Shown one piece after another: positions 24,765 to 38,304 of a DNA stretch of 64,000 nt. This DNA comes from Rotaria sp. Silwood1 (lineage: Eukaryota > Rotifera > Eurotatoria > Philodinida > Philodinidae). Location: positions 2,474,862-2,538,861 of the forward strand of contig CAJNOP010000020.1 in assembly GCA_905250075.1 (NCBI GenBank), in the 5' to 3' direction. The notes beneath the pieces are model-generated. The model was not told where the DNA came from, made no database searches, and saw nothing but the letters and a program-made list of their open reading frames with translations. Every line of letters starts with the position of its first letter. The stretch's first letter is position 1. The position numbers were made by a program, and so were the translations under genes.

Positions 24765-27700
24765 CTACCATTCTTTCTTTCTTGCATCTAATGATACACC
24801 ACCTGGACCAAGTGCAACAACATAAAGAAGGCCACCAATAACCGACATTGTTTGAAAAAAATCATATTTTAAAAAATCATGTAATGCTCGATGATTTGGT
24901 ACAAGCCAAAAACAATTTGAATAAAAATTCACAACTGTTAAATATGCAACAAGAAATAATGCTGATAATTTTGTTTTAAAACCAATAGCAACAAATAACA
25001 TTGATATACCACCAATTAAATTTTGTATTATTGATGTAAATGATAATTCATAACGAACAATAGTTAAAAACATAATAACTAATAACATACGACCAGCTAA
25101 TTGCATATAATTTTTTGGTGCATTATTATGTATTGTTGGTACACCAGCAAATAAACTACGAGCTTCTTTTCGACTTTCTACCATTAATAATATTAAACCA
25201 CCAACCAATGAACATGATCTAAGAAAGAAAAAAAAATATATATATATAAAATATTTTATTGTTGTAATAGAATTTTTTTTTGATTATTATTAGCAACAAT
25301 TTTTATATGAATTGTTTTTTTTTTTAGCAATCATGTTTCGGAGGATTTTTTTTTTTTTGTATTAATTCTCACTTTAATATATATATATACATAAATGTTT
25401 AAGGAGAATGCCATAAAATGCAATAACCAAATGGCTAAAAATAAAATGGTTATATAATAATAAAATATATTACCTAAGTAAAAATCGAGGTTCCCAAATA
25501 ATTTGATATGAAATTGACTATATAGAAAAAACAAAAGTAATTGTAAAGTTTGTCAATTGAAATATGTAATATTTATGTATGCAATGAAACTAAGAATTTG
25601 TATTTAAAATAATTTTATTATTCGAATAAAATTAATTAATGATTGAATTATTTTAATATTTACTTATTAGGATAATTAAAATCGGGCTGTTAAATTTCGT
25701 TGAGTATGTTAGCATTTTATGCATGTGTAATCGAATAGCAATGTTTACTGAAAGTATATTCTTTCATACAAAAAACTTTTACTAGGGACATTAATAGAGA
25801 GGGGGATCGATCTCGTAGTGCTGCAGCGCTCACAATGTGATAAATTTTCGATTGCAATAGACATCTGTGATTCTATATTCGTATTGACATTCGTGTTAAA
25901 TACTCAAAGTAAATTGTGTGTTTGTGTCGACACTTCATTTGTTATAATTAATGTCAAATATATGTATAATGTATATAAACACAAGTATTTTCTTTTACTT
26001 TATGATATACATATAATAGTATCCAATGCAATACTTTCTTAGCAAATATTTATCAAATATAATAGATAAAACACAGAATGATATTAGTATATATTTCGTA
26101 GTGGACAAAATATCTAAGAGTGATATAGAAAAAAAGGTAGTACAACAATTAACAGCAGATACTTTTTACAATTCTAATAACAATAACGAGTTCGAAGTTG
26201 ATAATAAAATTCCTATTGTTTTTTTTTTCTTCATTATCTATAAATCTAAATTGGACTATCATTAGTAAGATACGTGTCAAAGATGATGATATTAGATTAT
26301 GTGTCAAATCAACTAGCAACGAAAGTTTTTTTCATTATTAAATATAGCTATTAAGAGAACTATGAATTCCTTCGGCAACTTATCTTTTTCTAGAACTCAT
26401 ATACTATGGACAAAAATCAATCACTCTGCCAACACGGATAACTGTCATATTTAGAAATGGATCAAAGTGTTTATTACCATTATTGTGCTCTATTTTCAAG
26501 GAAAACGAGCAGTCAATGTTTCTATCACTTCGTTAATAGACCATTAAAGGACACTTAATTATTTATCGAATCATCATAAATGTACAAAATATAAAGTTTT
26601 TATTATTGAAGTCATCGAAAGTATCAATAGTTATTCTTTCTAAATTTCAATTGTCAAATATCGGCATCGTTAGCTACTAACAAGTGCTTATTTTATATCA
26701 TGATATTAATTAAAACATATTTACATAGTCCGAAAGGTGATGAAAGATTTGATAGTTTGACTAATATTCGTACTCATACGAAACATCGATCAATAACAAC
26801 ATGTTGATGAATTTGCTAAATCTAAACCTTGGTTCACTTTGACGAATATAATTAGTATCATATCTATCGTACACAAGCAAAAGTCTCACCAAAACTAAAT
26901 GGAAAAAAAGTTGATTTCCTATCTCTATCCAAAAATCTGTGAACGTGCAGTTTTAGTTTACAGACTATCGACTTAGTGTAGTTGGTGCATATTGATATCT
27001 ACTGAAATGCACCATTACAAACAAAAAGGCACATTTGAGAAGATTTTAGAGTTTCAATGTTGCAGCAAACGTGGATGTTACTACTTCAGTAAGTCCTATG
27101 TCAATATTTCTACTAACATGACATATCTTAAACTTCTACTGCAAATACTTAGTCAAAATATTCAGTAATGAACGAAAAGAATGATTACCTAGACAAAACA
27201 CTAATGTCATGCACAAATCAAAGGTTTTTATTAAATTTTCATAATAATTTTTATCAAAAACTTACGAGTTATTAATGAATTATAACCATTTTTGAAGACA
27301 TTAGTGCTTTAGAAAAGAGTTTCAAAAACTTTGCTAGACTAAACCTTAATTGATAATTATCACTGATCTGTAAATAGTACACTACTTTCTGATTCTAATT
27401 CTTAAACTATTATAATTACAATAAGTCTAAATCTATAGCAATGTTTAAAGAGTTCCTATATCGAAGAAATTCTTTTAAACATTGTATTCTTCTCATTCAT
27501 ACATAAAAAGTCTCTTTTTGATTGATATCAGATAGAATAAAGTCAAAAATATTTTTTGTTTTTAAATAGAAAAATTATATTTAGCAATTATGATTTCTCT
27601 AATAAAACTAAAAACTTGATCCACCTAGAAATAATAATCTACAAGAAAATAGTTTCTTTTCTCTGTTAAATGTTTCATAAGGAATGGGATACTTTTCTTG

Positions 27701-28998
27701 AGTAGTATATATATAGTTTAGAAACTTCGTTCTTAACTCATTCGATAGAGAACTTTTCGCACCATAAAATTGCATATTTTATTTAAAAAAAAAAACAGAT
27801 TCATAATTCATTCTATAATATACGATAAAATTTTTTATATCTGCATGAATTCGATCAATTAAAGCATGTTTATTGGCTACACTATTCATCTCAGATTGAA
27901 AAATCGAACGAATCACGATTATAGCTTTCAGTTGTCATACAATACGATTGATAATATTTCATTGGATTTTATCTTCCTTGATAATAATCAGATACGTGAC
28001 GCCATCATAACACGTTCCTAACGGTACCATGACAAAACTTTGTTTCCTGATGGATTCTTCCACTTGCATCAGCTTGGTGATAATTCAGAGTCCATATGCT
28101 GTCATTTTTGACGATTTTCTTCTACTATTTTTCATAGATAAAGATTTTTTGGTGACATTTTTTTTTTCGAGTTCATATGCAAAACAAGAATCATTTTTCG
28201 CTGTTATGCATTTGTTAGTTTTTAAGTAACACATTTGTATACATGATTTGAAATTGAAATCAATTTTCATTATTCTTTACATGTGCATCTGATGATGTCA
28301 ATCTTTTGTTTCGACTTGTATTTATTTCCAAATGAAATTTATTTAAACATTTTAATTCGTCTGTAAACTATTGATTTCCTAATTTTACTAGGAAATTATT
28401 TCGTAATCTATCGATGACTACTTTTAGAAAACAAAAGAACTATCTTTAAGTACAATTTACTTGTTTTTATAGAGCAAAAAAATTTTATATCGAATGAGTT
28501 AAAAATGAAATCTCTACATTATGTTTGTCCTATTCGAAAACAAAAAGAAAAGTTCAATTTCACTTATCATAAATCTTCTTTATAGATATGTATTAAAATA
28601 AAAACTTACTTGAAAACCAATAATAAAAACTAATATTCCACAAGCAATATCAATTTTTTTTCTTGTTAATATCATTGCACATGGTATAAGTTGACCCAAT
28701 AAATTAATAATAACAAAAAGTGTTCCAATAAACCATCCAACATTCCAACTTTTCATAATATAATCTCTTTGTTCACTCCATTGCATCCACATACGAATAC
28801 CATCTTCAATAAATGTTGATACTAAACAAAATCTTGCTACATGTGGTAATACATATTTCGTACGATGAAGAAACTATTAACAACAAAGAAAACAAAAAAC
28901 AAAACATCTATAAATTTAAATATTCTATTTACCATATCAGCATAATCTTCTGCTTGACTTGTCCATTGTTGACGTTGTTTTGGTGTAACTAAATTCAT
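24765..28998 (-). CDS. SURF4: SURF4, ER cargo receptor
   Basis: Polytopic ER/ERGIC membrane protein that loads secretory cargo into COPII vesicles. Exons: 28998-28933, 28873-28610, 25517-25474, 25218-24765; 275 residues against 269 in human. Clear blocks: QAEDYADM at the N-terminus, YVLPHVARFCLVSTFIEDGI, MWMQWSEQRDYI, INLLGQL, SYQIIWEPRFLLR (from the small third exon), LFAGVPTIHNNAPKNYMQL, VAIGFKTKLSALFL, and HDFLKYDFFQTMSVIGGLL. Several hydrophobic membrane segments are evident. The C-terminus ends RKKEW, a lysine-rich ER retrieval type tail as in other SURF4 proteins. Intron 2 is 3.1 kb. A splice-acceptor-like tttattattag ends 6 bp before the ATG. PBDC1 starts 394 bp downstream on the same strand. 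Confidence 0.96.
25518..28609 (-). other. Long intron 2 of SURF4
   Basis: About 3.1 kb between exons ending GFQ and starting SISYQ, phase 0. Open frames at 25818-26042, 26026-26265 and 28029-28229 on the plus strand match no family I know and look like chance frames in A+T-rich DNA. No transposon ends recognised. Confidence 0.7.
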
Positions 28999-30877
28999 TA
29001 TAAACTAATAATAAAGATTTACTGTTTTTTTTTTTTTTTCGTCTTTGTATAACACTATGTTCTAAATATATCCACGAGTTAACTTTAGAATATATCTGTT
29101 AACGTGGTTCTACGCGTAAACTTATATTTATGATTGGTCAATAACTGACATGATTATCTCTTGATTGGAAATATTTTACAAAAAAACTAAATCTTTCAAA
29201 CAAATTAAAATTTTTTATGTAATATGAAGAAAAAAAATAAGTCAAATTTATTAAAATATTTTATTATAATTCTCATAATAGAGGGCATTACATACTTAGC
29301 AATCCATAGTTTTCAATATAATGATATGGAACGGGTAAAAATTCGATAGAACGGAAAACGACAACGAAATTTTAAAGGAAGCTTTTTTTTGTGATTAGTT
29401 ATTGATGCTATTATATTTGTAAGAGTGGTAATATTTTTTATTCCAATTTTTTTATGTGATCAATAGTTTAAAGGTTTGAAAAATATTGCTTTACAGCAGC
29501 AATGACTTTGAGGTATCAAAGCGGATTATTATTTTCTTCTGAACTATTTTTCGATTTTTCTCATCAGACAACGTTCAAAACTGAGTTGATACGACTTCTA
29601 ATTGGACTTGGAAATATATTTTGTGACTTTGATTGCAATTTCTTTCCTTTGAAAAAACTTCGAAATTCTGCTTTACAAAGCCGTTTAATAATCGTACTTA
29701 AACAAAAAAAAAAAAATCTTTTGAATTCTTCATAATGATATTGTAAGAAAAATTTGAAGTATTAAATTTTCAATATCAATTAAATGGAAACATAGACGCA
29801 AGTCTACCATATATTAGGCTTTCGTAGCCTAGAATAAACTCAAATATTTATTTTTTGTTCTATCAGATTGATAGATTTATACAATACTCATTTGTTATAA
29901 GTGAGAGACTTGAATTCGATAAATAAAAAGTTGCTGAAGGTTTTCTTCGTTCGAACTTAGACGTCTAAGAAACATTTCCAATAAAGTTAGCAAACCTACA
30001 ATATAAAGCCTTTTTTTTCTATGAATACTACTAATTCATCATTATTCTATTATTTAGTAAAACAGATTAAAAACTTTTCTTTCGAAGATAGAAATGAAAT
30101 ACAAATAAATGTTGGTATGTTTCTTTAAGTACACGTAGTTTTATGCAAGTTGCAATTTGTTGTTGAACCATGCTAACTTCATACATTGCGAAATGTAGGA
30201 TGAAAATACAAAATCACCAAACCGTCTATCATCTGAATGGCATAATAACGATTCGGTCACCTTCCTACTTTTAATTTTTTTGATGGAAAATTTACGCAAT
30301 TTGTTGAGCATACTCTAAATTCAAAACGTTTTACTTGGTTTACAATGTAGTGTTGATCTCACTTTCAGATATACCAAAAAATTCTATGATTTTCCTGAAA
30401 TCAATATTTAAACTGAGATTGTAAAATATTTGCATATTGCCACTTATAATTTTAATAAAAACATAAAATGATTTCATTTGTAAAATCAAGGTGATTTTGA
30501 TAATAGGATATATACGTTGGAAATTAATCAACGGAATAATCATTTTTATCTGAAATTACAAACCTAAATATGATTTTCAAAGTGGTCTATAAAACTATCT
30601 CAATCTGACCCGTCTACTCTTCTTAACTTATTATTTTAATTCAAAACAAAATTCAAATGACAAGCTATGAATTAAAACTATCTATACAAAATCTTTATAT
30701 ATATAGTAACTAATGAATCGACAAATTGAAATTATCCAGATGTTATTTATACTATTTATATTTTAATTATTAACTAATGCTTTTCTTATTTCGATATAGA
30801 GAAATATTTTTTGCAAATTCAATTATTTTGTATCTATGATATTATTAGAAATTTATAATTTATTTCAGATTTCTAGA
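28999..30877. other. Divergent intergenic region between SURF4 and the ADAD-like gene
   Basis: About 1.9 kb with no supported gene. It separates two genes transcribed away from each other and should hold both promoters. An open frame at 29502-29735 is not recognisable. Confidence 0.6.
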
Positions 30878-33800
30878 ATGGGCGACAATCGCTTCACTTT
30901 TGCTGTGCAGCGTTTGCCAGCCGGTCCTTCTTATGCTGAATCATTCCAAGATCAACAATCGTATGAATTTTTGTATTGAATATTTTAAATATATTATTTG
31001 TTTTCTTTCTTTCTTTTTTTTTCTTCGATCAGTAATCGCTCAAATTCTCGTATTGGTGGTCAAATAAAACGTATTGGACCAGATATAATTGAAGATTTAT
31101 TACGTGGAAAAAAGAATCCTGTACAATGTCTTAATGAATATTGTTCTATGACAAAAAAAACTATTGTATATACAGAAACAGGTTCAGGATATCGTTATGC
31201 AAATTATGCAACTATTGATGATGTACAATTTCCACAAGTAAAAAATAGAATAAAATAAAAGAATTCAATTTTATTTATGATTAATATTCAATGAAAATTT
31301 TATTTATATTTATATAGGGTACAGGTAGAAGTAAAAAAGAAGCAAAAATTGCTGGTGCACGACGTGCATTTGCTGCTTTGCTCGATCTTGATGAAGAAGC
31401 ATTTGATACAAAGTTTGCCGGTAAATATATTAAAATCATTCGTTAGGAACGTACCTTGGCAAAATTTAAAACATATGTATCTCGAGATAAGGAACTTCCA
31501 TATATGTTAAGTTACTCTAGATAATCCAAAAAAAACGTAGCCCAAGATGTTACTACTCAGAGGAGTTATCGGTAAAATATTAGCGTTAGCAACATAATGA
31601 AAAAATATTCTTATAACCGAATGAGAAGTTCAAAATAGTGCAAGAGTTCGATATTGCTAAGAATTTCATCATAGATTATTTGTTGATTATTGTTTGTCTA
31701 GGAATGTCTGATGTTAAAATTGATCGACATGGTCATAAAATTGTCGAAAATGGTTCAAATAATCCTGAACATCTTTATACAGCAGCTAATGTCGAAGAAC
31801 TAACACATAAATTAAATTTACTTGCAACGTAAAAAAAATTCTTTTCTTTTGTTTATATATATTTCATTGAAAAAAAAAAAAAAAAAACGAAATTTTTTTT
31901 CTGTTCATCTAGTGATCATGAAATATTAAAATCGAAAGGTGTTGCACATGCATTACAACGTGTTAATACTGAACGTGCATTATCACGTGCATCAACTATA
32001 AATAATTCATATCCAGTTGTTAATAATAATAATAATAATAATAATGAATTGCCAATACCAATCTATGGTCGAGAATCAGTATTATCCGGACGACCACCAT
32101 CATCAATGAATCAATATTTAACAAGTACACCAATAAGTAGTTTTGGTGGTACATCTGGTTTAACAACACAAATTGAAAATCCTATTACAAATTTACAAGA
32201 ATATTGTAAAGCAAATATGTTACCTATTGATATTAAAACAGAAGTATGTGAGCCTGATCCAAAAAATCCTGATCAAAGAAAATTGTAATTATATTAATTT
32301 CTTGTTGTTTTTTTTTTCCCTTCTTTACATCACTAAATTGAATTATTTATTATTTTTTTAAAGATATAGATCATGTGTTATTTTGGATAATGATGAAACA
32401 AAAATATCGGATGTTTATGCATATACAGCAATTGATGCAAGACGACGAGCATCACAACGAGCTTTAGAAGCACTTATGAAAAAACAACCATCACATGTAA
32501 ATAAACGCACTTTATCTATGAAATGGGATTTTTTTTTCTATTGTCGTTGTTGTTGATTTATAGATTATTACAAGTAAACCAATGGTTGCATTAACTGAAT
32601 ATGAAGAAATTTCAAATACTGTAGCAGATTTTATAAAACATAATCGAGCAAATGATCATTCAGACATGTTTGATACAATTCATAATCGTTTTTATGCAGC
32701 TTTTGTTGTTAAACGAAGTAAATATTTATATTAAAAAGAATATTGTTTAATAATTGATTTACTTTTTTTTTTTTTTTCTGTTTTTGTCATATGTTTTTAG
32801 CTCAACGTGATGTTGGTCGTGTTGTAGCATTTGGTATGGGTAGTCGATGTCCAGAACCAGAAAATGTTAGTGAAATGGGTGAATCATTACTTGATTGTCA
32901 TGCTTTATCTCTTGCTCGACGAGCTTTTATACAGTAAGTTTGTATTTTTCTAGAGAACATTTCCAAATAGACTAATTTTATATAAATTCTAAAATAGTTA
33001 GTACTATTCAAATCTAATTAAAGAAAAAATTATATTTCTACTATAGTAAAACTTCTCTAATTGAGACAATATTGAAACCGATCAGAAATGATCATTATTC
33101 GAAGATGTTCAGTTTCGTTTTAACAACATCACATAGATTCTTCTGAGTATTATCGTGAACACTTTTTTGAAGAAATTCAAATAATCAAAATAGATGATTT
33201 TTACAAATGTTTTGCAGAGAATTTATCAACATATGAAAGCAACAAAAGAAAAATTTCCATTAGAATATTGTTATTTTCTTTTGCTTGGTAATCCGATGAT
33301 GCGATGATGATTTTGAAAAACTTATCAGAAATAATCACCTTCCAAGATGAAGTTTATTTTATTTTAAATCTCAAGTATTTTTTTTTGTACTTAAATGCAA
33401 GTGAAATACTTTCACTTGCTGTACATGTACTCGGTCTACCTTTTCACCAAGCACTGTTGTTGTCTTTTAAATATCCACGACTAGTCCATTCCACATAACA
33501 TCATTCTTTTCTCGCTACACACTTGAGTAATCGTACATCTATTATTCACATTACAGAGGTTGTTATTGTTTATACAAGCAGAACTAAACGCCGAGTGTTC
33601 GTAGTACACGAAGGTATTCATTTCTAACAAAAATCTTGCTTCGAAAGATTATAGATTAGTTAGTATAATGAGACGGTTTATTGTGTTTTTTTTTTCTATA
33701 GGTATCTCTATGGTGAATTAATTAATTATGCAAATGGTAGTGCAATTCGATCAATATTGGAAACCAGTGAAAAAGATTCAACTAAAACTCAATTAAAGAA

Positions 33801-36165
33801 TCATGTTTCCATTCATTTACTTATTTCTGGAGCACCTACTGGTGATGGACGTGAATTTTTACCAGCTGATTGTGATGGTATGTACCATATATAATAATAT
33901 ATTCCTTTTTTAAAATGATATTTTATATATATTTATAATTAATTTAGGACCAATGGCTCCATATGATCTTGTACAAATGAGAGCAGCTGGTCATGCACCA
34001 ATATATGAACATCCAGAACATGGACATTTAAGATATAAATTATCAGTCGGTATGGAAACAATTGATGCTGATCGTAAGTTGAAATAAATAATTTTAAAGA
34101 AAATAAATATTATTTTTTTCTTTTTTCTTTTTGAATTTTTTTTAAGCTCTTCAACGTTTTGCAATTATGTCATGTAGTGATAAAATTCTCAAATGGAATG
34201 TACTTGGTGTCCAAGGAGCTCTTCTCTCGAATCTCATTGAACCAATTAAACTTGCTTCAATTACATTTTGTACTAATTATGTTTATTTATGTTGAATTTT
34301 TATCTTTTTTTTTTTTGTAGTAAGTGGTTTCAAACAATCACATACATCACGTGCTGTATGTTGTCGATTAGAAAAAGCAACAGATCCTGTACGAGTACAT
34401 CATCCTATGATAGGTAAGATAATGAAACAAAAACTGTAAGTCTTGAAGAATAAGCCGAGATGGTACGACTGAGGATGAATATGCATTCGTAATTTTCAAA
34501 ATTTTGACAGTAGTTTTCTCTCAGTTTAGATAAAGTTTTTGGTGAGGTTTCTCTGAATTTGAAGAGATCAAGACTATGTTTTTCACCGATATTTAGAGAC
34601 TTATACTAAGATCATTTCACTGATAAACTAGCGATTGGAGTTACCAAAGAAAAACTTGATTACTTTTCGCAACAAGTCGAGATGTCTTCAAGTACCTGGA
34701 GTTTTTTTGGTAATCTAATTCAAAAGAATTCTTTGAAATGCACGAGTTTTATCATCCTTGTCAATAATTAACAAACTCGAAAAGATTTTGAAAATATTTA
34801 AACCAAGGCCAAAATGACTTTTATACGATAGGCGTAACCTTCAAACGTAATTAAAATTTTTGTCGACTCTAATACGCAAAACCTGCTTGTCAGTTTTTTA
34901 GAAAAATCAGCATGAGTTCGAGAGTTTCTCATGACATGTGACAGTCATCGCTTTGGTACATAATGGGCCATCGTTACAAAATACATAGGCATGGTTTATT
35001 TTCTATTAAAAAAAAGTATTTTTTTTTCATAGAAATATTAATTTCTAATACTCAACAACAAAAATCGATGTCGAAAAATTCAAGCTCATAAAAGAATATG
35101 TTCGATGTAAAGTGTATGAGGCTACCTTTACTTTAAAATTTTCTCGGGGCAAAATTTGTGTTTTAAAAATAAACACATGTTAAATTATTTGACGTAGTTA
35201 TCAGTGTTAATTTTAAATATGCCCTTATTTTTCTCTAAAATATTTTTAAGACAAAAGGACGTAAACAAACATATATCTCACTCCAGAAGAATTTATGCAA
35301 CTTCATGTTAATTGAGTAGACATGTCAGATAAAAAAACATTCTCATTGAATTTGAAAATGTGCGCACTGACTACACTGAACATGTCTTTTTTAGAAAACC
35401 CTTAGTTGAGAAAGCATACATCTTTTTTCATATAGAGTGATAGAACAAGAGCGCTACATTAACAATATGCACGATTTATTTCATAATAAACTTCTCTCAA
35501 AGTTCAACTTTTATGTAAAAATCGATCGACATAAAAACATTTTTTTGGACCTTGCTAACTGTAAGAAAAAATTTAAATAACGTCTACTCAGTTTCGATTG
35601 ATTTGAAGTGTTATTACGTTGGGCTATATACTCCTACTATTTTTAGAAATACCCTTACCCTCCCTCCATGCTCTGACATTTTCGCACCATCATTTATAAT
35701 AAATTTCATAAAATTAGGTCGTGTTAAATATCCACTTGTCCAACCACAAGAATTCGATAGTGATTATAGTTATGTATGGTCAACATCATTTCAAGGTGAA
35801 ATAATTGATGCACGTTGTGGTCGACCAGTAACAGGGTATGAAATATACATGAGAAAGAAAAAAAAAACAAATCATAAACAATTGATTTTCTTATATTTTT
35901 AAGTGGTACAAGTCTTATATCAAAAGTTGTACTCTTAAGTGAATATCGTCATGTATGTCAACGTTTAAAAGTTCAATCTGTTACATCAGATACAAGTTAT
36001 TATAATCTTAAACAAACAGCAAAAGAATATCAACAAAAAAAACGTGCAATGATTATTTATCTGGAACAAAAGAAATTTGGTTATTGGTCATTTGAAAAAA
36101 AACATCTTGAACAATTTCGATGGCAATCAACAATACCACCAATACAACGAAATATAACAATGTGA
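30878..36165 (+). CDS. ADAD-like protein: two dsRNA-binding domains plus a degenerate adenosine deaminase domain
   Basis: RNA-binding relative of ADAR. Fourteen exons: 30878-30960, 31033-31237, 31318-31420, 31702-31828, 31913-32284, 32364-32496, 32564-32717, 32801-32933, 33702-33877, 33948-34073, 34147-34269, 34321-34413, 35718-35835, 35904-36165; 735 residues. dsRBD 1 lies at about 60-128 ([10 protein letters not shown] .. [18 protein letters not shown]). dsRBD 2 lies at about 265-340 ([16 protein letters not shown] .. [16 protein letters not shown]). The deaminase domain starts near 390: [60 protein letters not shown]. The catalytic glutamate of HAE is leucine and the SPCGD zinc cysteine is threonine; the MSCSD cysteine remains. 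Such loss defines the ADAD family, known for germ-cell roles, so it is unlikely to edit RNA. A pyrimidine-rich acceptor (tttatttcag) ends 9 bp before the ATG. Confidence 0.92.
34414..35717 (+). other. Long intron 12 of the ADAD-like gene
   Basis: About 1.3 kb between exons ending HHPMI and beginning RVKYPLV, joined through a split glycine codon. The open frame at 35552-35902 is simply intron read into exon 13. No mobile element recognised. Confidence 0.7.
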
Positions 36166-38304
36166 TAAATATCTGGATTTTTCTTTTTTTGTACTTTTCT
36201 TTATAAATCAAGATTTTACTTTTATGTTTACTATGCATTTGAAATTAGGTTACAAAAAAAAAAGACGGAAAGATCAAGAAATGTGCACATTTATGATTGA
36301 AATTTTTTTTTTTGCATTCCTATGTGATCTATTCTTGGTTCTTTTGTTGAAAATGTATAAGCATCAAGTTATTCAGTTCTTGTAAGGTGACATTTTTTCT
36401 TTTCTTTTTGTTACTTTATTAACTATTTCGTACTTTTACAAATAGTTATTTAAAACTGTGAAAAAAAAATCAAAAACTAAACAGAAAATCATCACATAAT
36501 CAATGCTTTCCATATTTTTTTTCAACAAGAATTGCTTTGATTTATTTCTAAGATCATATGATATTTATTGTTATCTATGTAGAGTGGAATCGATTGCAGT
36601 TAACATACCAACAGTATTATAATAAAGTTTGTTTTACGTATAAAACCTAGTGTTTAATTTGATAATGTACGAATTGAATTAATTCTTCTAAGCAATTAAT
36701 ATCATGATAATTGAGAACAGGACAGTGAGTATTTCATTGTGTCTGTTATCGCAATAGCTTTCTTTTGTATAATTGTGACTTCTTCTGTACGAGTTATTAA
36801 CTTTGATAATTTTTCGTTTTCTAAGATAACCCAGTTTAATACGATAGATTTGATATCATACATCTATAATATTTTATATGCTCATTAATTATTATTTATA
36901 TTTAGACAGAACGTGTATACTCCTAAGATTGAATTATCAAGTAAAAACCATTACATCGTCTACTACAGTAATGGTCACAAGTCTCTACTCTACAGAATAT
37001 TAGCTTTTCTTGTTGATCCTCTCCTAATCCTTTCCGAACAGCTACGAATAAATATGATCACTCATAATCGTTTGTTTGACTGCTTTTTTTTTATACTGCA
37101 TTGTCTAACCATGGCGTTCATGAGCGTGAGACACGAAAACAAAATAAGACTCTATAATATCGATTCCATTCAGTAGCATTTGCATGGAAAGAATACGACA
37201 ATATTTGTTCAGTAAGCATGATCACTATTGGAATATGCGAAGTCTGAATCCATCATTTTAAATAAAGATCCATAGATGAACGTTATCGTAGTAAAACTCG
37301 ACTCGTGAAAGTAAAATAAACCTCAAATAAGGCAAGGAGACGTCTTCTTCAAAGGTAAGACAAGTACAAGTGCCACAATTGAAAGTATTATACTTGTACT
37401 TTTTTCTTCAAATTTTAGATAAAATAAATTTCGTTAATAAGGTTGGCTAGGTCTAATAGGTTTTTCCAGACGATCACAATATCTTCCAATGAAGAAAACA
37501 TGACAATAAAAATATTCTAATACGCTGATAACTTGAATATATATCTTTTGTAAAAACTATCTACTTTCATTGTTCGAGTTTCTTTAAAATTATGGTAGAC
37601 ATGTAAGAATAATGATACTTCTTTTACTTAGTTATGAGAATATCAGAGTAAAAGTTTTCATTAAAATATTTTCATCGTCATGTTTTCTTTATCTGATGAT
37701 ATGACGATTATCTTTAAAAATATATCAGACCTAGTGAAACTTATTGACATAGAAGGTATGAAGATGTTTGAAAAAACCATCGAGCAAATAAAGACAATGA
37801 GTAAAATCTTCAAAATTGATATTTGATTTCATTAAACTTGAAGAAGAAAATGTTACAGGCTCTCTTTATTCAAATGTAAATTGTTCAATTCTATCAACAT
37901 AAATATCGGAGTATCAATGAAATTTTAAACATGTTGATTTGTGGAAACATAGTCAAGACATGAGTATATACGATATTCATTATATTTGATGAAAATGTTA
38001 TTGTTTTTAGCGATTGTAACGATTAGTATTGTAATATAATTTTTACAGCAGTGTTGAGTTTTCCAAAAAAGTATATTTCTCTAATAACTTATCCAATTTC
38101 AGAAATTATCGTAATTACTATCACAGCGATTGCAACGAACCGTTTCGAAACATATCAATTTTGAGAAAACCTCTATAGTTTCTAAAAACTTCCTTCAATA
38201 TCAGTATTAATATATACCTATATTCGTATGATGAAAAGAAGACCCTACCCTATGAATAAATGAAAATTTTGGAAATTACTAGTAAGTTTTGGAAACTATC
38301 AGAT
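36166..38304. other. Intergenic region between the ADAD-like gene and the mariner remnant
   Basis: About 2.1 kb. The first part is the 3' untranslated region of the ADAD-like gene, with AATAAA near 36620. The open frame at 36913-37176 is unrecognised. Nothing else supported. Confidence 0.55.

Noticed and set aside
25818..26265. Possible small genes inside the SURF4 intron
   Set aside because: No family resemblance, no splice or poly(A) context, composition like the surrounding intron.
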